Assembly: GCA_946415475.1 (NCBI GenBank)
Contig: CAMKSQ010000015.1
Coordinates: forward strand, 1-38,614
Source of the DNA: an uncultured Bacteroidales bacterium
GTDB taxonomy: Bacteria; Bacteroidota; Bacteroidia; Bacteroidales; UBA932
Length of the DNA: 38,614 nucleotides
Direction of reading: 5' to 3'
Shown here: positions 30,719 through 38,614 of the stretch, piece by piece
Layout of the letters: each line of letters starts with the position of its first letter
How positions within the stretch are numbered: position 1 is the stretch's first letter
The notes under the pieces: model-generated
What the model saw: only the letters and a program-made list of their open reading frames with translations
Database searches by the model: none
What the model was told of the DNA's origin: nothing
Position numbers and translations under genes: made by a program

Positions 30719-32824
30719 ATGAATAGCTCCCCAGACATAGTTGCGAAAGCGCGCGAAGTGGCGGTTGTGACCCTCAAGAACCACACCCGCTACGACGGCT
30801 CGCCGTTTATCGGCCACCCGGATGCGGTGGCTCGCATCGTCACGGAAGAAATCGGTCTTCCGGAAGAGTGTATCGCTGCCGTTTACCTGCACGAGGCCAG
30901 CCGTATGGGTGGATATGAGGTAAAGGCAGGGGAGTGGGGCGATGTCGTCTGCAACCTGGTGGACGGCCTGAACAAGATTGCCACCGTCAAGCCCAAGGAC
31001 ACGCGGCTGGAGGCGGAGAATTACAAAAAGCTCATCATCCAGTACTCGCGGGACCCGCGCGTAACGGTGCTCAAACTGGCAGACCGCCTGGAGGTGATGC
31101 GCAGCCTGCCCATGTTCCCCAAGAGCACCCGGGAGCAAAAGATCCTGGAAACCCTCATGCTGTATATCCCGCTGGCGCACCAGCTGGGCCTATATAACAT
31201 GAAGCGGGAGATGGAGGATATTTATCTGAACTACGCCCAACCGGAGCAGTACAGGCTTATCACCAATAAGTTGAAGGCAGGGGAGAAGGACCGCGAGAAA
31301 CTGATGGCGGAGTTTATCGAACCGCTGAAAGGGAAGCTGGACGGGGCCGGAATCAAGTACAAATTGAAGATCCGCACCAAGGCCGCTTATTCCATCTGGC
31401 AAAAGATGGTGAAACAGAAAGTGCCTTTCGAAGGCGTATATGACGTTTTCGCGATGCGTTTCATCATCGACTGCGATCCGGAAGACCATAAGCTGGAGAA
31501 GGACCTCTGCTGGCAGGTGTACTCCTTCGTGACGGAGGAATACGAGCCGGATACCAAACGCCTCAGGGACTGGGTGACCAATCCCAAACCCAACGGTTAC
31601 GAGAGCCTGCACATCACGGTCAAAAACCGCGACGGCGCATACGTGGAGGTGCAAATCCGCACCAAACGCATGGACGATGTGGCCGAGAACGGCTTCGCCA
31701 GCCACTGGTCTTACAAAGGCATCAAGCGGGAAGAAGGCCTGGATACCTGGCTGAAGAGCGTCCGCTATGCCCTGGAGCATCCCGGCTCGGATAGCCCGGA
31801 AGACCTTCCGCAGCCGCCGGACAAGGAAATCTTCGTCTTTACCCCCACCGGCGAACTCCGCATCCTGGCCGCCGGCTCCACGGTGCTGGACTTCGCGTTC
31901 GGCATCCATACCAATATTGGCGCGCATTGCGTGGGCGCGCGTGTGAACGGCAAGGCGGTGAGCATCCGCGAAAAGTTAAGTACCGGAGACGTGGTGGAAA
32001 TCCAGACCGGTAAAAACCAGCATCCCTCGCCGGACTGGATCAACTGGGTGGTCACTTCCAAGGCCCGCAGCAAGGTCAAGCAGGCCCTGGCTGCTCAGGA
32101 ATTGTCCCGCGCCGCCGATGGCAAGGAGATTCTGGAGCGTCGTCTCAAGAACTGGAAGCTGGAACTTCCGGACGAAATGCTCACGGAGTTCCGCAAAAAG
32201 CTGAACTATCCCACGCTCACGGGCTTCTACGCCGCCATCGGCAATGAAACCCTGGACGTCAACCAGGTCAAGGACTTCATCCTGGGAGAAGAAGCGCGCC
32301 ATGCCGCGTCCGTGGAAGCGGCAGAGGCAGTGATGGCACAGGCCAGGCAGCGTCATGCGAGCGAGGCCAAGGACGACATCCTGGTGCTCAACGCCAAAAA
32401 CGTCAAAGGCCTGGACTACAAGATGTCCAAATGCTGCAACCCGGTTTTCGGGGACGATGTCTTCGGCTTCGTGACGCGCACGGACGGTATCAAAATCCAC
32501 CGCATCACCTGTCCCAACGCCGCCCGCCTGCTGGAACTCTACCCTTATCGTATCCAAAAGGTAAAGTGGGCGGAATCACCTTCCAGCAGCAGTTTCCAGG
32601 TGGGTATCAAGATGGTGGTCGATGAAGAAAGCGTCGGAGGCCGCATCCTGGAGACGGTGGGCCAGTTCAAGGCCAGCGTCCGCAGCTTCAATGTTACGGA
32701 CAACCCCCGCAACGGCACCTGGGAGATCGCCATCAAAATCTCCGTCCCTTCCAACCTGGAACTGGACAAAGTGCTCTCCCAGCTCCGTGCGTTAAAGCAC
32801 GTCGTCAAAGTTACAAGGCAATAA
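30719..32824 (+). CDS. RelA/SpoT-homologue alarmone synthetase with degenerate hydrolase domain
   Basis: A 701-residue RSH protein in the full domain order: HD (about 1-150), synthetase (about 185-335), TGS (about 368-430), helical, zinc/conserved-cysteine (SKCCNP...TCPNA) and C-terminal ACT. The synthetase looks intact: D242 in YDVFAMR, E310 in VEVQIRT and N-P-K-P-N-G-Y-E-S-L-H. The HD hydrolase site does not: H33, H58 and D122 remain, but the usual H-D-x-x-E-D reads H-E-A-S-R-M, so the metal-binding aspartate is glutamate and both acidic residues after it are lost. The loop that reads R-x-K-D in bifunctional enzymes is R-L-R-D. It probably makes but does not degrade (p)ppGpp, like RelA; Bacteroidota commonly have a second, bifunctional RSH elsewhere. 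Confidence 0.87.
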   Translation: MNSSPDIVAKAREVAVVTLKNHTRYDGSPFIGHPDAVARIVTEEIGLPEECIAAVYLHEASRMGGYEVKAGEWGDVVCNLVDGLNKIATVKPKDTRLEAENYKKLIIQYSRDPRVTVLKLADRLEVMRSLPMFPKSTREQKILETLMLYIPLAHQLGLYNMKREMEDIYLNYAQPEQYRLITNKLKAGEKDREKLMAEFIEPLKGKLDGAGIKYKLKIRTKAAYSIWQKMVKQKVPFEGVYDVFAMRFIIDCDPEDHKLEKDLCWQVYSFVTEEYEPDTKRLRDWVTNPKPNGYESLHITVKNRDGAYVEVQIRTKRMDDVAENGFASHWSYKGIKREEGLDTWLKSVRYALEHPGSDSPEDLPQPPDKEIFVFTPTGELRILAAGSTVLDFAFGIHTNIGAHCVGARVNGKAVSIREKLSTGDVVEIQTGKNQHPSPDWINWVVTSKARSKVKQALAAQELSRAADGKEILERRLKNWKLELPDEMLTEFRKKLNYPTLTGFYAAIGNETLDVNQVKDFILGEEARHAASVEAAEAVMAQARQRHASEAKDDILVLNAKNVKGLDYKMSKCCNPVFGDDVFGFVTRTDGIKIHRITCPNAARLLELYPYRIQKVKWAESPSSSSFQVGIKMVVDEESVGGRILETVGQFKASVRSFNVTDNPRNGTWEIAIKISVPSNLELDKVLSQLRALKHVVKVTRQ

Positions 32825-35020
32825 TTAGTCTTGCCACACCTTCAGGTACTGCTGAAGGGCCCACATTTCGTCGCGGAATTTGGCCGCTGCCGTGAAATCC
32901 AGATCGGCGGCGGCTTTTTGCATCTTGCGCTTGGCTTCCTCGGCGGCCTTTTCCACCTGCTCGCGGGACATGGAACGGATGACCGGATCCTGCAGGACGG
33001 CGGCCAGGTCTGCCACAATGTAGCCATCCACATAGGCCGATGTCCCTTCGCGCTTGGCGTCGTGCCCAAGGCCCACGCTCACATCGCCCTTGCCCAGTTC
33101 GGAGGCGCTGGGGACGTATTCCGGGTTGGAGACGGAGTCGCGTGCGCTCACATGGCCGGTGACGCTGTTTTGCAGCACCGGGTTCAGGAAGCCGCTTATA
33201 TGGGTGGTGTCGTCACCGGATTTCACCAGCTCGCTCATGAGCACGTTGGCGCGGACCTGCACCTGTTTGGGCGTAATGCCGTGCAACTTGTTGTATTCCT
33301 GTTGCTTGGCGCGGCGGCGGGCGGTTTCGCGGATGGTCTCGTCCATGCTCTCGGTGATGGTATCGGCATACATGATCACCAGACCGTTGATGTTGCGGGC
33401 GGCACGGCCGGCGGTTTGCGTGAGGGCGCGTCCGCTGCGGAGGAAGCCTTCTTTATCGGCATCCAGGATGGCCACCAGCGACACCGTGGGGATGTCCAGG
33501 CCTTCGCGCAGGAGGTTTACGCCGATGAGCACGTCGAACAGACCGTTTTTGAAGTCCTCGATAATCTCCACGCGCTCCGCCGTGTCTACGTCCGAATGGA
33601 TGTAGCGGCAGCGGATGCCGGTTTTGGTGAAGTAGCTGTCCAGTTCCTCCGCCATGCGTTTGGTGAGGGTAGTTACCAGCACGCGCTCGTCCTTGGCGGC
33701 CCGCTTCTGAATCTCCTCCATGAGGTCGTCCACCTGGTTTTTGGTGGGCCGGACCTCGATGGGCGGGTCCAGGAGGCCGGTCGGGCGCACGATCTGCTCC
33801 ACCACCAGGCCTTCGGATTTGGCCAGTTCGTAATCGGCCGGGGTGGCACTTACGTACACCGTCTGGCCGGTCACGGCCTCAAATTCGTCAAAAGTGAGGG
33901 GGCGGTTGTCGCTGGCGGCGGGCAGGCGGAAACCATACTCCACCAGCGTTTCCTTGCGGGAATGGTCCCCGCCGTACATGGCGCGGATCTGGGGAAGCGT
34001 CACATGGCTCTCGTCGATGAACACCAGGAAATCGTCCGGGAAATAATCTATTAAGGTAAAGGGTCGCTGACCGGGCTTGCGGCCGTCGAAGTAGCGGGAG
34101 TAGTTTTCCACGCCGGGGCAGTAGCCCATCTCCTTGATCATTTCGATGTCGTATTCCACCCGCTGCTTAAGGCGCTTGGCCTCCAGGAATTTGCCAATCG
34201 ACTCAAAGTATTCCACCTGCTTCACCAGGTCCTCCTGGATCTGGCTCACGGCCTTGGCGCCCTTCTCCTTGGAAGTGACAAAGTTCTTGGCCGGATACAG
34301 GTCGATTTTGTCCATTTCCTCAAAAACGGCCCCGCTCACCGGGTCGATGAGCGCGATGCGGTCCACCTCGTCGCCGAAGAACTCGATGCGGGCGGCATAA
34401 TCGGCACCGCCTAAATATATATCTATGGTATCCCCGCGCACGCGAAAGGAGCCGCGCTTGAAATCGGTCTCGGTCCGGTAGTATAAGGCATCGACAATCT
34501 TATACAGCAGACGCGTCATGGACATTTGCTCGCCTTTGCGCACCGTCACCGTCTGGTCGTGGAAATCGTCCGGATTGCCGATACCGTATAAGCAACTTAC
34601 GGACGATATCACAATCACGTCCCGCCGTCCGCTCATTAGGGCCGATGCCGCGCTGACCCGCAGCTCGTCGATTTTGTCGTTGATGCTCAGGTCTTTTTCT
34701 ATATAGGTATCGGTGACGGGAATATAGGCCTCCGGCTGGTAATAATCGTAATAGGAGACGAAATACTCAACTGCATTCTCCGGGAAAAAGGCTTTGAATT
34801 CGCCGTACAGCTGGGCCGCCAGCGTTTTGTTGTGGCTCAGGATGAGGGCCGGACGCTGGAGCCGCTGGATGACATTGGCCATGGTGAAAGTCTTGCCGGA
34901 ACCCGTTACGCCCAGCAGCGTGACATCCTGAACGCCCTGTTGGAGCGCCTTGCACAATTGGTCGATGGCGACCGGCTGATCACCGGACGGAAGGTAGTCT
35001 GAATGCAGCTTAAAGTCCAT
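32825..35020 (-). CDS. uvrB: UvrABC excinuclease subunit B
   Basis: A 731-residue UvrB. It starts [22 protein letters not shown], then Walker [11 protein letters not shown], the beta-hairpin [17 protein letters not shown]-type box ([12 protein letters not shown]), R-E-G-L-D and Q-T-A-G-R-A-A-R-N, and a C-terminal UVR motif ([19 protein letters not shown]). It verifies DNA damage with UvrA and recruits UvrC. The linker before the UVR motif is unusually long: about 60 extra residues (roughly 598-657; 33050-33229) of polar, low-complexity sequence separate the helicase core from the V-A-D-L...D-P-V-I-x-x-M-S segment. The ATG at 35020 is supported by the promoter at 35037-35044. It converges with the RSH gene with no gap. 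Confidence 0.96.
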   Translation of the reverse strand: MDFKLHSDYLPSGDQPVAIDQLCKALQQGVQDVTLLGVTGSGKTFTMANVIQRLQRPALILSHNKTLAAQLYGEFKAFFPENAVEYFVSYYDYYQPEAYIPVTDTYIEKDLSINDKIDELRVSAASALMSGRRDVIVISSVSCLYGIGNPDDFHDQTVTVRKGEQMSMTRLLYKIVDALYYRTETDFKRGSFRVRGDTIDIYLGGADYAARIEFFGDEVDRIALIDPVSGAVFEEMDKIDLYPAKNFVTSKEKGAKAVSQIQEDLVKQVEYFESIGKFLEAKRLKQRVEYDIEMIKEMGYCPGVENYSRYFDGRKPGQRPFTLIDYFPDDFLVFIDESHVTLPQIRAMYGGDHSRKETLVEYGFRLPAASDNRPLTFDEFEAVTGQTVYVSATPADYELAKSEGLVVEQIVRPTGLLDPPIEVRPTKNQVDDLMEEIQKRAAKDERVLVTTLTKRMAEELDSYFTKTGIRCRYIHSDVDTAERVEIIEDFKNGLFDVLIGVNLLREGLDIPTVSLVAILDADKEGFLRSGRALTQTAGRAARNINGLVIMYADTITESMDETIRETARRRAKQQEYNKLHGITPKQVQVRANVLMSELVKSGDDTTHISGFLNPVLQNSVTGHVSARDSVSNPEYVPSASELGKGDVSVGLGHDAKREGTSAYVDGYIVADLAAVLQDPVIRSMSREQVEKAAEEAKRKMQKAAADLDFTAAAKFRDEMWALQQYLKVWQD

Positions 35021-35036
35021 AATAATACTTGTTATG

Positions 35037-35044
35037 CAAAGATA
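35037..35044 (-). promoter_or_regulatory. Predicted -7 element for uvrB
   Basis: The minus strand reads TATCTTTG followed by C, an exact TAnnTTTG match 16 bases before the uvrB ATG. It lies about 60 bases from the divergent ompA promoter, with only A/T-rich sequence between. No SOS-type operator is apparent. Confidence 0.6.
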
Positions 35045-35081
35045 AGTTGTTTCTATAAAAATTAAAAAAGTTGCGTAAAAT

Positions 35082-35112
35082 TTTGCTGACAAGAAAAAAA
35101 TACCTACCTTTG
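35082..35112 (+). promoter_or_regulatory. Strong promoter of the ompA-like gene
   Basis: TTTG (35082-35085) is followed after 19 bases by TACCTTTG (35105-35112), a perfect two-part Bacteroidota promoter. The leader to the ATG at 35172 is about 53 nt and A/T-rich, which favours S1-dependent translation. Confidence 0.8.
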
Positions 35113-35171
35113 CTGCGACAATCCCCAGAAGGGACTGGAAAAAGGTAATTATTAATTTCTAATATTGTATT

Positions 35172-36395
35172 ATGAAAGGTATCAAAATCTTTGGAGTTCT
35201 TGCTATTGCAAGCCTTCTGTTCTCCGCTAATGCTTATGCTCAGGAGAACCACAACCGTGATGAAAACGGTAAGATTGTCCATGGTCCTTATGAGACCAAT
35301 CATGCCGGCGATAACATGTTCATCGGTATCGGTGCTGGTATCAATGCAGTTATTGCTCCTGAACTGAAACCTGCAAACTGGGGTAACATCGGCCTCGCCG
35401 CTGACCTGAACTTCGGTAAATGGTTCACTCCTACTATCGGTATCCGTCTGGGTTATCATGGCCTTTGGAACAACTCCAAGGTTGCTTTCAACAGCCCTGC
35501 TATTGCTGCTGGTAACAAGTTCGGTTTCCACTATCTGCACGGTGACTTCATGTGGAACATTTCCCACACCATCGCTGGCTACAACGAGCTCCGCTTCTGG
35601 AACTTCGTTCCTTATGTGACCATGGGTGTTCTGGATATCACTCCCGGTATCAATCCTTTCGTGAAGAATGGTAACTTCGAGTATGCAGCTGGTGCTGGTC
35701 TCCTCAATGTTCTCCGCGTAAGCAAGCGCGTCAACATCACCCTCGACCTCCAGCTCCTCGTTGGTAAGGCTCACGCTTACACCAACAACGCCGGCCGTTT
35801 CATCTGCTATCCTTCCGCCGCTCTTGGCCTGTCCTTCAACCTTGGTAAGACCAACTGGGATCGTCACAGCACCATCACTCCTGTTGTTATCCCTGTTCCT
35901 TTCACCACCGAGCAGTACAACGCCCTCCAGGACAAAGTGGCTGCCCTCGAGAAAGAGAATGCCGAACTCAAGGACAAAGTGGCTGCCCTCGAAAACGAGC
36001 TTGCTCCTTATCGCAACCTCCAGAACGGTCAGACCTACCTGTACGAGAATGGCACCTTCACCGCTGTTGACGTGAAGCCCAATGCTCCTATAACCCTCTA
36101 CTTCGACTGTGGTTCCGCTAAGCTCAGCGCCCGTGAGAAAGCTCACCTCGAGTATTTCGCCCAGAACGTTGTTAACGGTGACACCAAGCTCGCAGTTAAC
36201 GGTTACGCCGATAAGCAGACCGGTTCCGCCAAGCGCAATCAGCAGCTCTCCGAGCAGCGCGCCCAGGCCGTTGTGGATCTCCTCAAGGCCGCTGGTGCCA
36301 ACGAGGCCAACATCGAGTGCGCTGGTCACGGTGCCGATGTTCAGCTCTTCGACGGTGCTCAGAAGAACCGCGTTGTTACTATCGAGGTTAAGTAA
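35172..36395 (+). CDS. OmpA-family outer-membrane protein
   Basis: A 407-residue protein with a signal peptide cut after AYA (MKGIKIFGVLAIASLLFSANAYA). Residues about 45-235 alternate hydrophobic and polar residues as in an eight-stranded beta-barrel. A coiled-coil linker follows (about 248-285) built from a 14-residue unit, D-K-V-A-A-L-E, repeated with a 42-bp period (35931 and 35973). The C-terminal OmpA domain (about 300-407) has I-T-L-Y-F-D-C-G-S-A-K-L, the peptidoglycan-binding N-G-Y-A-D...G-S-A-K-R-N-Q-Q-L-S-E-Q-R-A-Q-A-V and a final R-V-V-T-I-E. It ties the outer membrane to the wall. Codon use is strongly restricted (frequent GTT, GCT, CTC, GGT), unlike its neighbours, indicating very high expression. 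Confidence 0.92.
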   Translation: MKGIKIFGVLAIASLLFSANAYAQENHNRDENGKIVHGPYETNHAGDNMFIGIGAGINAVIAPELKPANWGNIGLAADLNFGKWFTPTIGIRLGYHGLWNNSKVAFNSPAIAAGNKFGFHYLHGDFMWNISHTIAGYNELRFWNFVPYVTMGVLDITPGINPFVKNGNFEYAAGAGLLNVLRVSKRVNITLDLQLLVGKAHAYTNNAGRFICYPSAALGLSFNLGKTNWDRHSTITPVVIPVPFTTEQYNALQDKVAALEKENAELKDKVAALENELAPYRNLQNGQTYLYENGTFTAVDVKPNAPITLYFDCGSAKLSAREKAHLEYFAQNVVNGDTKLAVNGYADKQTGSAKRNQQLSEQRAQAVVDLLKAAGANEANIECAGHGADVQLFDGAQKNRVVTIEVK

Positions 36396-36417
36396 GTTTA
36401 GCTTACACACCAAATCT

Positions 36418-36449
36418 AGAGACATTCCTTCGGGGATGTCTCTTTTTTT
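36418..36449 (+). terminator. Intrinsic terminator with UUCG loop after the ompA-like gene
   Basis: An 11-bp stem (36418-36428 with 36433-36443, one G-U pair) is capped by a TTCG tetraloop and followed by a T-run to 36449. It is the clearest terminator in the window. Confidence 0.95.
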
Positions 36450-36451
36450 AT

Positions 36452-36459
36452 TACCTTTG
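36452..36459 (+). promoter_or_regulatory. Predicted -7 element for the HAD-aguB pair
   Basis: TACCTTTG followed by C matches TAnnTTTG exactly, 3 bases after the terminator T-run. It leaves a leader of about 14 nt to the ATG at 36480. The expected upstream element would fall inside the terminator stem; none is clear. Confidence 0.6.
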
Positions 36460-36479
36460 CAGCGATAAATGGAGATGAA

Positions 36480-37319
36480 ATGAGACGTAAACCCATCATA
36501 GGCTTAATCTATGACTTTGACGGAACCCTGTCTCCCGGCAACATGCAGGAGTTCGGGTTCATCCAGGCCATCGGCCAAACGCCGGAGGAGTTCTGGGCCA
36601 AGAGCGACGGAATCGCTATCGGTCAGGATGCTTCCAATATCCTGGCATACATGAAGCTGATGCACGACGAAGCCAAGAAAAACCATATCAAGCTCACGCG
36701 AGATGGTTTCCACCGCTTCGGAACCGATATCAAACTGTACGACGGCGTACGGGAATGGTTCAACAACGTGAACGAATACGGCAAGCAGCACGGAGTCATC
36801 ATCGAGCACTATATCAATTCCTCCGGCCTTACGGAAATCATTGAGGGATCTGCCATCGCCAAGTATTTCAAGCACATCTTTGCGGGCAGTTTCATTTATG
36901 ACGATAAGGGGGAGGCGGAGTGGCCCGGCATCGCTGTAGACTTTACTGCCAAAACGCAGTACCTGTTCAAAATCCAGAAGGGCATTTTCTCTTCGCGGGA
37001 CGCCCAGCATGTGAATGAGTCCATGGCCGATGACGCCAAGCGCCTGCCTTTCACCAATATGATTTATTTTGGCGATGGAGACACGGATGTGCCTTCCATG
37101 AAGCTGGTGACCATGTTCGGGGGCAATGCCATCGCGGTATTCGACCCCAGCCGTCCGGCCAAGAAGGCTACCGCGCAAAAGTTGCTCCGGCAGGGACGCG
37201 TGAATTTTATCACGCCGGCCAGCTACACCAAGGATTCCCGTACTTTCCGCCTGGTTTGTGCCATTATCGACAAAATCAAGGCCGATAGCGAGTTAAGACA
37301 ATTTAGCCGATACAAATAA
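36480..37319 (+). CDS. HAD-superfamily phosphatase
   Basis: A 279-residue protein with the HAD motifs: motif I D-F-D-G-T (residues 12-16), motif II N-S-S-G near residue 113, a lysine in the K-T/K-I-Q-K region as motif III, and motif IV F-G-D-G-D-T-D-V-P near residue 198. The cap segment between motifs I and II (about 25-95) is helical. Substrate is unknown. Its stop overlaps the aguB start (TAATG), so the two are probably co-translated, but a link to polyamine synthesis is not evident from the sequence. Two other ATGs just upstream (36470 and 36475) are possible starts, but MRRKPIIGLIYDFDGT keeps the usual short lead to motif I. Confidence 0.85.
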   Translation: MRRKPIIGLIYDFDGTLSPGNMQEFGFIQAIGQTPEEFWAKSDGIAIGQDASNILAYMKLMHDEAKKNHIKLTRDGFHRFGTDIKLYDGVREWFNNVNEYGKQHGVIIEHYINSSGLTEIIEGSAIAKYFKHIFAGSFIYDDKGEAEWPGIAVDFTAKTQYLFKIQKGIFSSRDAQHVNESMADDAKRLPFTNMIYFGDGDTDVPSMKLVTMFGGNAIAVFDPSRPAKKATAQKLLRQGRVNFITPASYTKDSRTFRLVCAIIDKIKADSELRQFSRYK

Positions 37320-38203
37320 TGAGAAAACTGAAGATAGGCATGGTGCAGCAGCCTTGCACCGCCAATATTCCCGAGAATGTGGCCCGTTTGCAGCAGCACG
37401 TACGTGAAGCCGCCGTACAGGGCGCCCAACTGGTAGTGCTGCAGGAACTGCACAACAGTCTGTACTTCTGCCAGGAGGAAAACGCCAAACTGTGCGACTT
37501 GGCGGAACCCATCCCCGGACCGTCCACGGAGTCTTTTGGCAAGCTGGCCCGGGAATTGGGCATCGTGCTGGTGCTGTCGCTGTTCGAGCGCCGCACGGCG
37601 GGTATTTACCACAACACCGCCGTGGTGCTGGAGAAAGACGGAAGCATTGCCGGTACCTATCGCAAGATGCACATTCCGGACGATCCTCTCTTCTACGAGA
37701 AGTTCTATTTCACGCCCGGAGACCTGGGTTTCCAGCCCATCAAAACCTCGGTGGGTACGCTGGGCGTTCTGGTCTGCTGGGATCAGTGGTATCCGGAGGC
37801 GGCCCGCGCCATGGCGCTCAACGGAGCGGAAATGCTCATTTATCCTACGGCTATCGGTGGCGTGCCTACGGACCCGGACTGGGAGCAGGCGCAGCAGCGT
37901 CAAGCTTGGCAACTGGTTCAGCGCGGCCACAGTGTGGCCAACGGCTTGCCGGTCATCACGGTGAACCGTACGGGTGTGGAGCCGGATCCTACCGGCCACT
38001 CTACCGGCATCGATTTCTGGGGGCATTCTTTTGCCACTGGTGCGCAGGGTGAGTTGCTTACGGAGTTCGAAAAGGCGGAAGAAGGCGTCCATGTCGTGGA
38101 AATCGACATGGAGCAGTGCGAATACGTCCGCCGCGGCTGGCCCTTCCTCCGCGACCGCCGCATAGACGCCTACGACATTCTCCTACAACGCTACGGGAAG
38201 TAG
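37319..38203 (+). CDS. aguB: N-carbamoylputrescine amidase (carbon-nitrogen hydrolase)
   Basis: A 294-residue nitrilase-superfamily protein. The catalytic triad is visible: E43 in LQELHNSLYF, a lysine in Y-R-K-M-H-I-P-D-D, and the cysteine in V-L-V-C-W-D-Q-W-Y-P-E. Y-R-K-M-H-I-P-D-D-P-x-F-Y-E-K-F-Y-F-T-P-G-D and R-I-D-A-Y are typical of AguB. It releases ammonia and CO2 from N-carbamoylputrescine, giving putrescine. The preceding step, agmatine deiminase, is probably encoded by the gene whose 3' end enters the window from the right (38565-38614, minus). A palindromic repeat begins 8 bases after the stop. Confidence 0.93.
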   Translation: MRKLKIGMVQQPCTANIPENVARLQQHVREAAVQGAQLVVLQELHNSLYFCQEENAKLCDLAEPIPGPSTESFGKLARELGIVLVLSLFERRTAGIYHNTAVVLEKDGSIAGTYRKMHIPDDPLFYEKFYFTPGDLGFQPIKTSVGTLGVLVCWDQWYPEAARAMALNGAEMLIYPTAIGGVPTDPDWEQAQQRQAWQLVQRGHSVANGLPVITVNRTGVEPDPTGHSTGIDFWGHSFATGAQGELLTEFEKAEEGVHVVEIDMEQCEYVRRGWPFLRDRRIDAYDILLQRYGK

Positions 38204-38211
38204 GCAATTAT

Positions 38212-38240
38212 TGTCATACCGAGCGTAGCGAGTGTATCTC
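38212..38240 (+). repeat. TGTCATACCGAG-family palindromic repeat (left of GIY-YIG)
   Basis: The unit starts TGTCATACCGAG and ends AGTGTATCTC, as at 222-256, with a short hairpin centre (CG-TA-GCG). It lies between the aguB stop and the GIY-YIG start at 38245. The inverted partner is at 38525-38557. Confidence 0.85.
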
Positions 38241-38244
38241 ATAT

Positions 38245-38593
38245 ATGTATAAATCCTATTATGTCTATATTGTTTCCAACACTATTGGTACGGTTTATTA
38301 TACTGGTGTGACCAATAAATTTGGAAAGGAGAATACTCGAACATAAGAGCGGATCTTATGCTGGTTTTACAAAGAAGTATAATTGTAATAAACTGTTATA
38401 CTTTGAAGTTTTCTCCGATATAGATCAGGCTATAGAGAGAGAAAAGAAGGTAAAGAAGTTATCGAGAGTAAATAAGGACAAACTCATTGACAAGATGAAC
38501 CTTGACAGGAGAGATCTTTTTAATGAGATACGCTCGGGCTTCGCCCTCGGTATGACAGGAGAACCTACCAGCCCTGGGGGTAGTTCATGGTGA
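38245..38593 (+). pseudogene. GIY-YIG endonuclease mini-gene, frameshifted
   Basis: Two overlapping frames together give a GIY-YIG protein of about 95-115 residues. Frame one encodes MYKSYYVYIVSNTIGTVYYT-G-V-T-N (GIY = Y-V-Y-I; YIG = Y-Y-T-G), then reaches a stop at 38344-38346. Frame two continues L-E-R-R-I-L-E-H-K-S-G...Y-F-E-V-F-S-D...A-I-E-R-E-K-K-V-K-K-L-S-R, carrying the conserved arginine and the metal-binding glutamate. One extra A in 38314-38320 accounts for the shift. The local GC is far below that of neighbouring genes. The natural C-terminus probably ends in or before the right repeat; the formal stop at 38593 overlaps the agmatine deiminase 3' end. Similar small GIY-YIG genes beside palindromic repeats are common in Bacteroidota. 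Confidence 0.75.
38525..38557 (-). repeat. TGTCATACCGAG-family palindromic repeat, inverted (right of GIY-YIG)
   Basis: The minus strand reads TGTCATACCGAG, a centre GGGC-gaa-GCCC, then GAGCGTATCTC. The centre is the base-swapped equivalent of the GCCC-gaa-GGGC centre at 232-247. It faces the left copy at 38212-38240, so the GIY-YIG gene sits between inverted ends. Confidence 0.88.
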
Positions 38594-38614
38594 TGCAGTG
38601 GAGGCCGCCGTGGC
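38565..38614 (-). CDS. aguA: Probable agmatine deiminase, C-terminal end (partial)
   Basis: Reading the minus strand from the window edge gives H-G-G-L-H-C-I-T-M-N-Y-P-Q-G-W and a TAG stop (38567-38565). G-G-x-H-C-I-T is the active-site cysteine segment at the C-terminus of agmatine deiminases and related peptidyl-arginine deiminases. Only 15 full codons are present. Its position, convergent with aguB, supports agmatine deiminase, which makes N-carbamoylputrescine, the AguB substrate. The assignment rests on a short motif plus context. Confidence 0.7.
   Translation of the reverse strand, partial: HGGLHCITMNYPQGW

Overview
The window looks like a chromosomal segment of a GC-rich member of the Bacteroidota, most likely Bacteroidales. 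The evidence is the repeated promoter signature TAnnTTTG (several copies with a TTTG about 19-21 bases upstream), the general lack of Shine-Dalgarno sequences, and the gene content: an OmpA-type porin, a six-domain ribosomal protein S1, an RSH alarmone protein, a golvesin-domain amidase and QueC/D/E. The genus cannot be fixed from this sequence. Most of the segment is housekeeping DNA in tightly packed operons, many with ATGA or TAATG start/stop overlaps.

Layout. 1-189 is the end of argS. 190-453 is a repeat-rich convergent gap. 454-5632 (minus) is an ABC exporter / VanZ-like / exported amidase operon. 5671-6660 (minus) is an M28-like protein lacking catalytic residues. 6692-9492 (plus) holds a TPR protein and a WalJ-type hydrolase. 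9489-13533 (minus) holds recQ, a MATE transporter and an unknown gene. 13549-13836 is a gap containing a 111-bp imperfect palindrome. 13837-15237 (minus) is queD-queE-ybaK, followed by an acyltransferase and tRNA-Thr(CGU). 16637-22586 (plus) is a seven-gene run: BaiN-like flavoprotein, FKBP, PnuC, BadF-type kinase, RecR, GltD-like oxidoreductase, QueC.

22617-24748 is the accessory island. It holds a REP-associated (Y1, HUH) transposase gene translationally coupled to a small HRDC-domain gene. The pair is bracketed by two 114-bp direct repeats that match at 108 positions, and each repeat carries a REP-like inverted repeat. This is the best candidate for an under-described system. A corA-type transporter gene follows on the minus strand.

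25974-32824 (plus) holds rpsA, RNase Z, a glucosaminidase-LysM protein, MltG and an RSH protein whose hydrolase signature is degenerate. uvrB (minus) and a strongly expressed ompA-type gene are divergent from about 35.0 kb. A HAD phosphatase and N-carbamoylputrescine amidase (aguB) follow. The window ends with a frameshifted GIY-YIG mini-gene between inverted copies of the palindromic repeat also found after argS. This element lies at the junction between aguB and the convergent 3' end of a probable agmatine deiminase gene, so the two halves of the agmatine-to-putrescine route flank it.

Functional links. QueC, QueD and QueE make preQ0 from carboxytetrahydropterin but sit in two operons about 7 kb apart. 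RecQ, RecR and UvrB are separate DNA-repair genes. The amidase, glucosaminidase and MltG all act on peptidoglycan. All family assignments come from reading motifs by eye; no database search was run.
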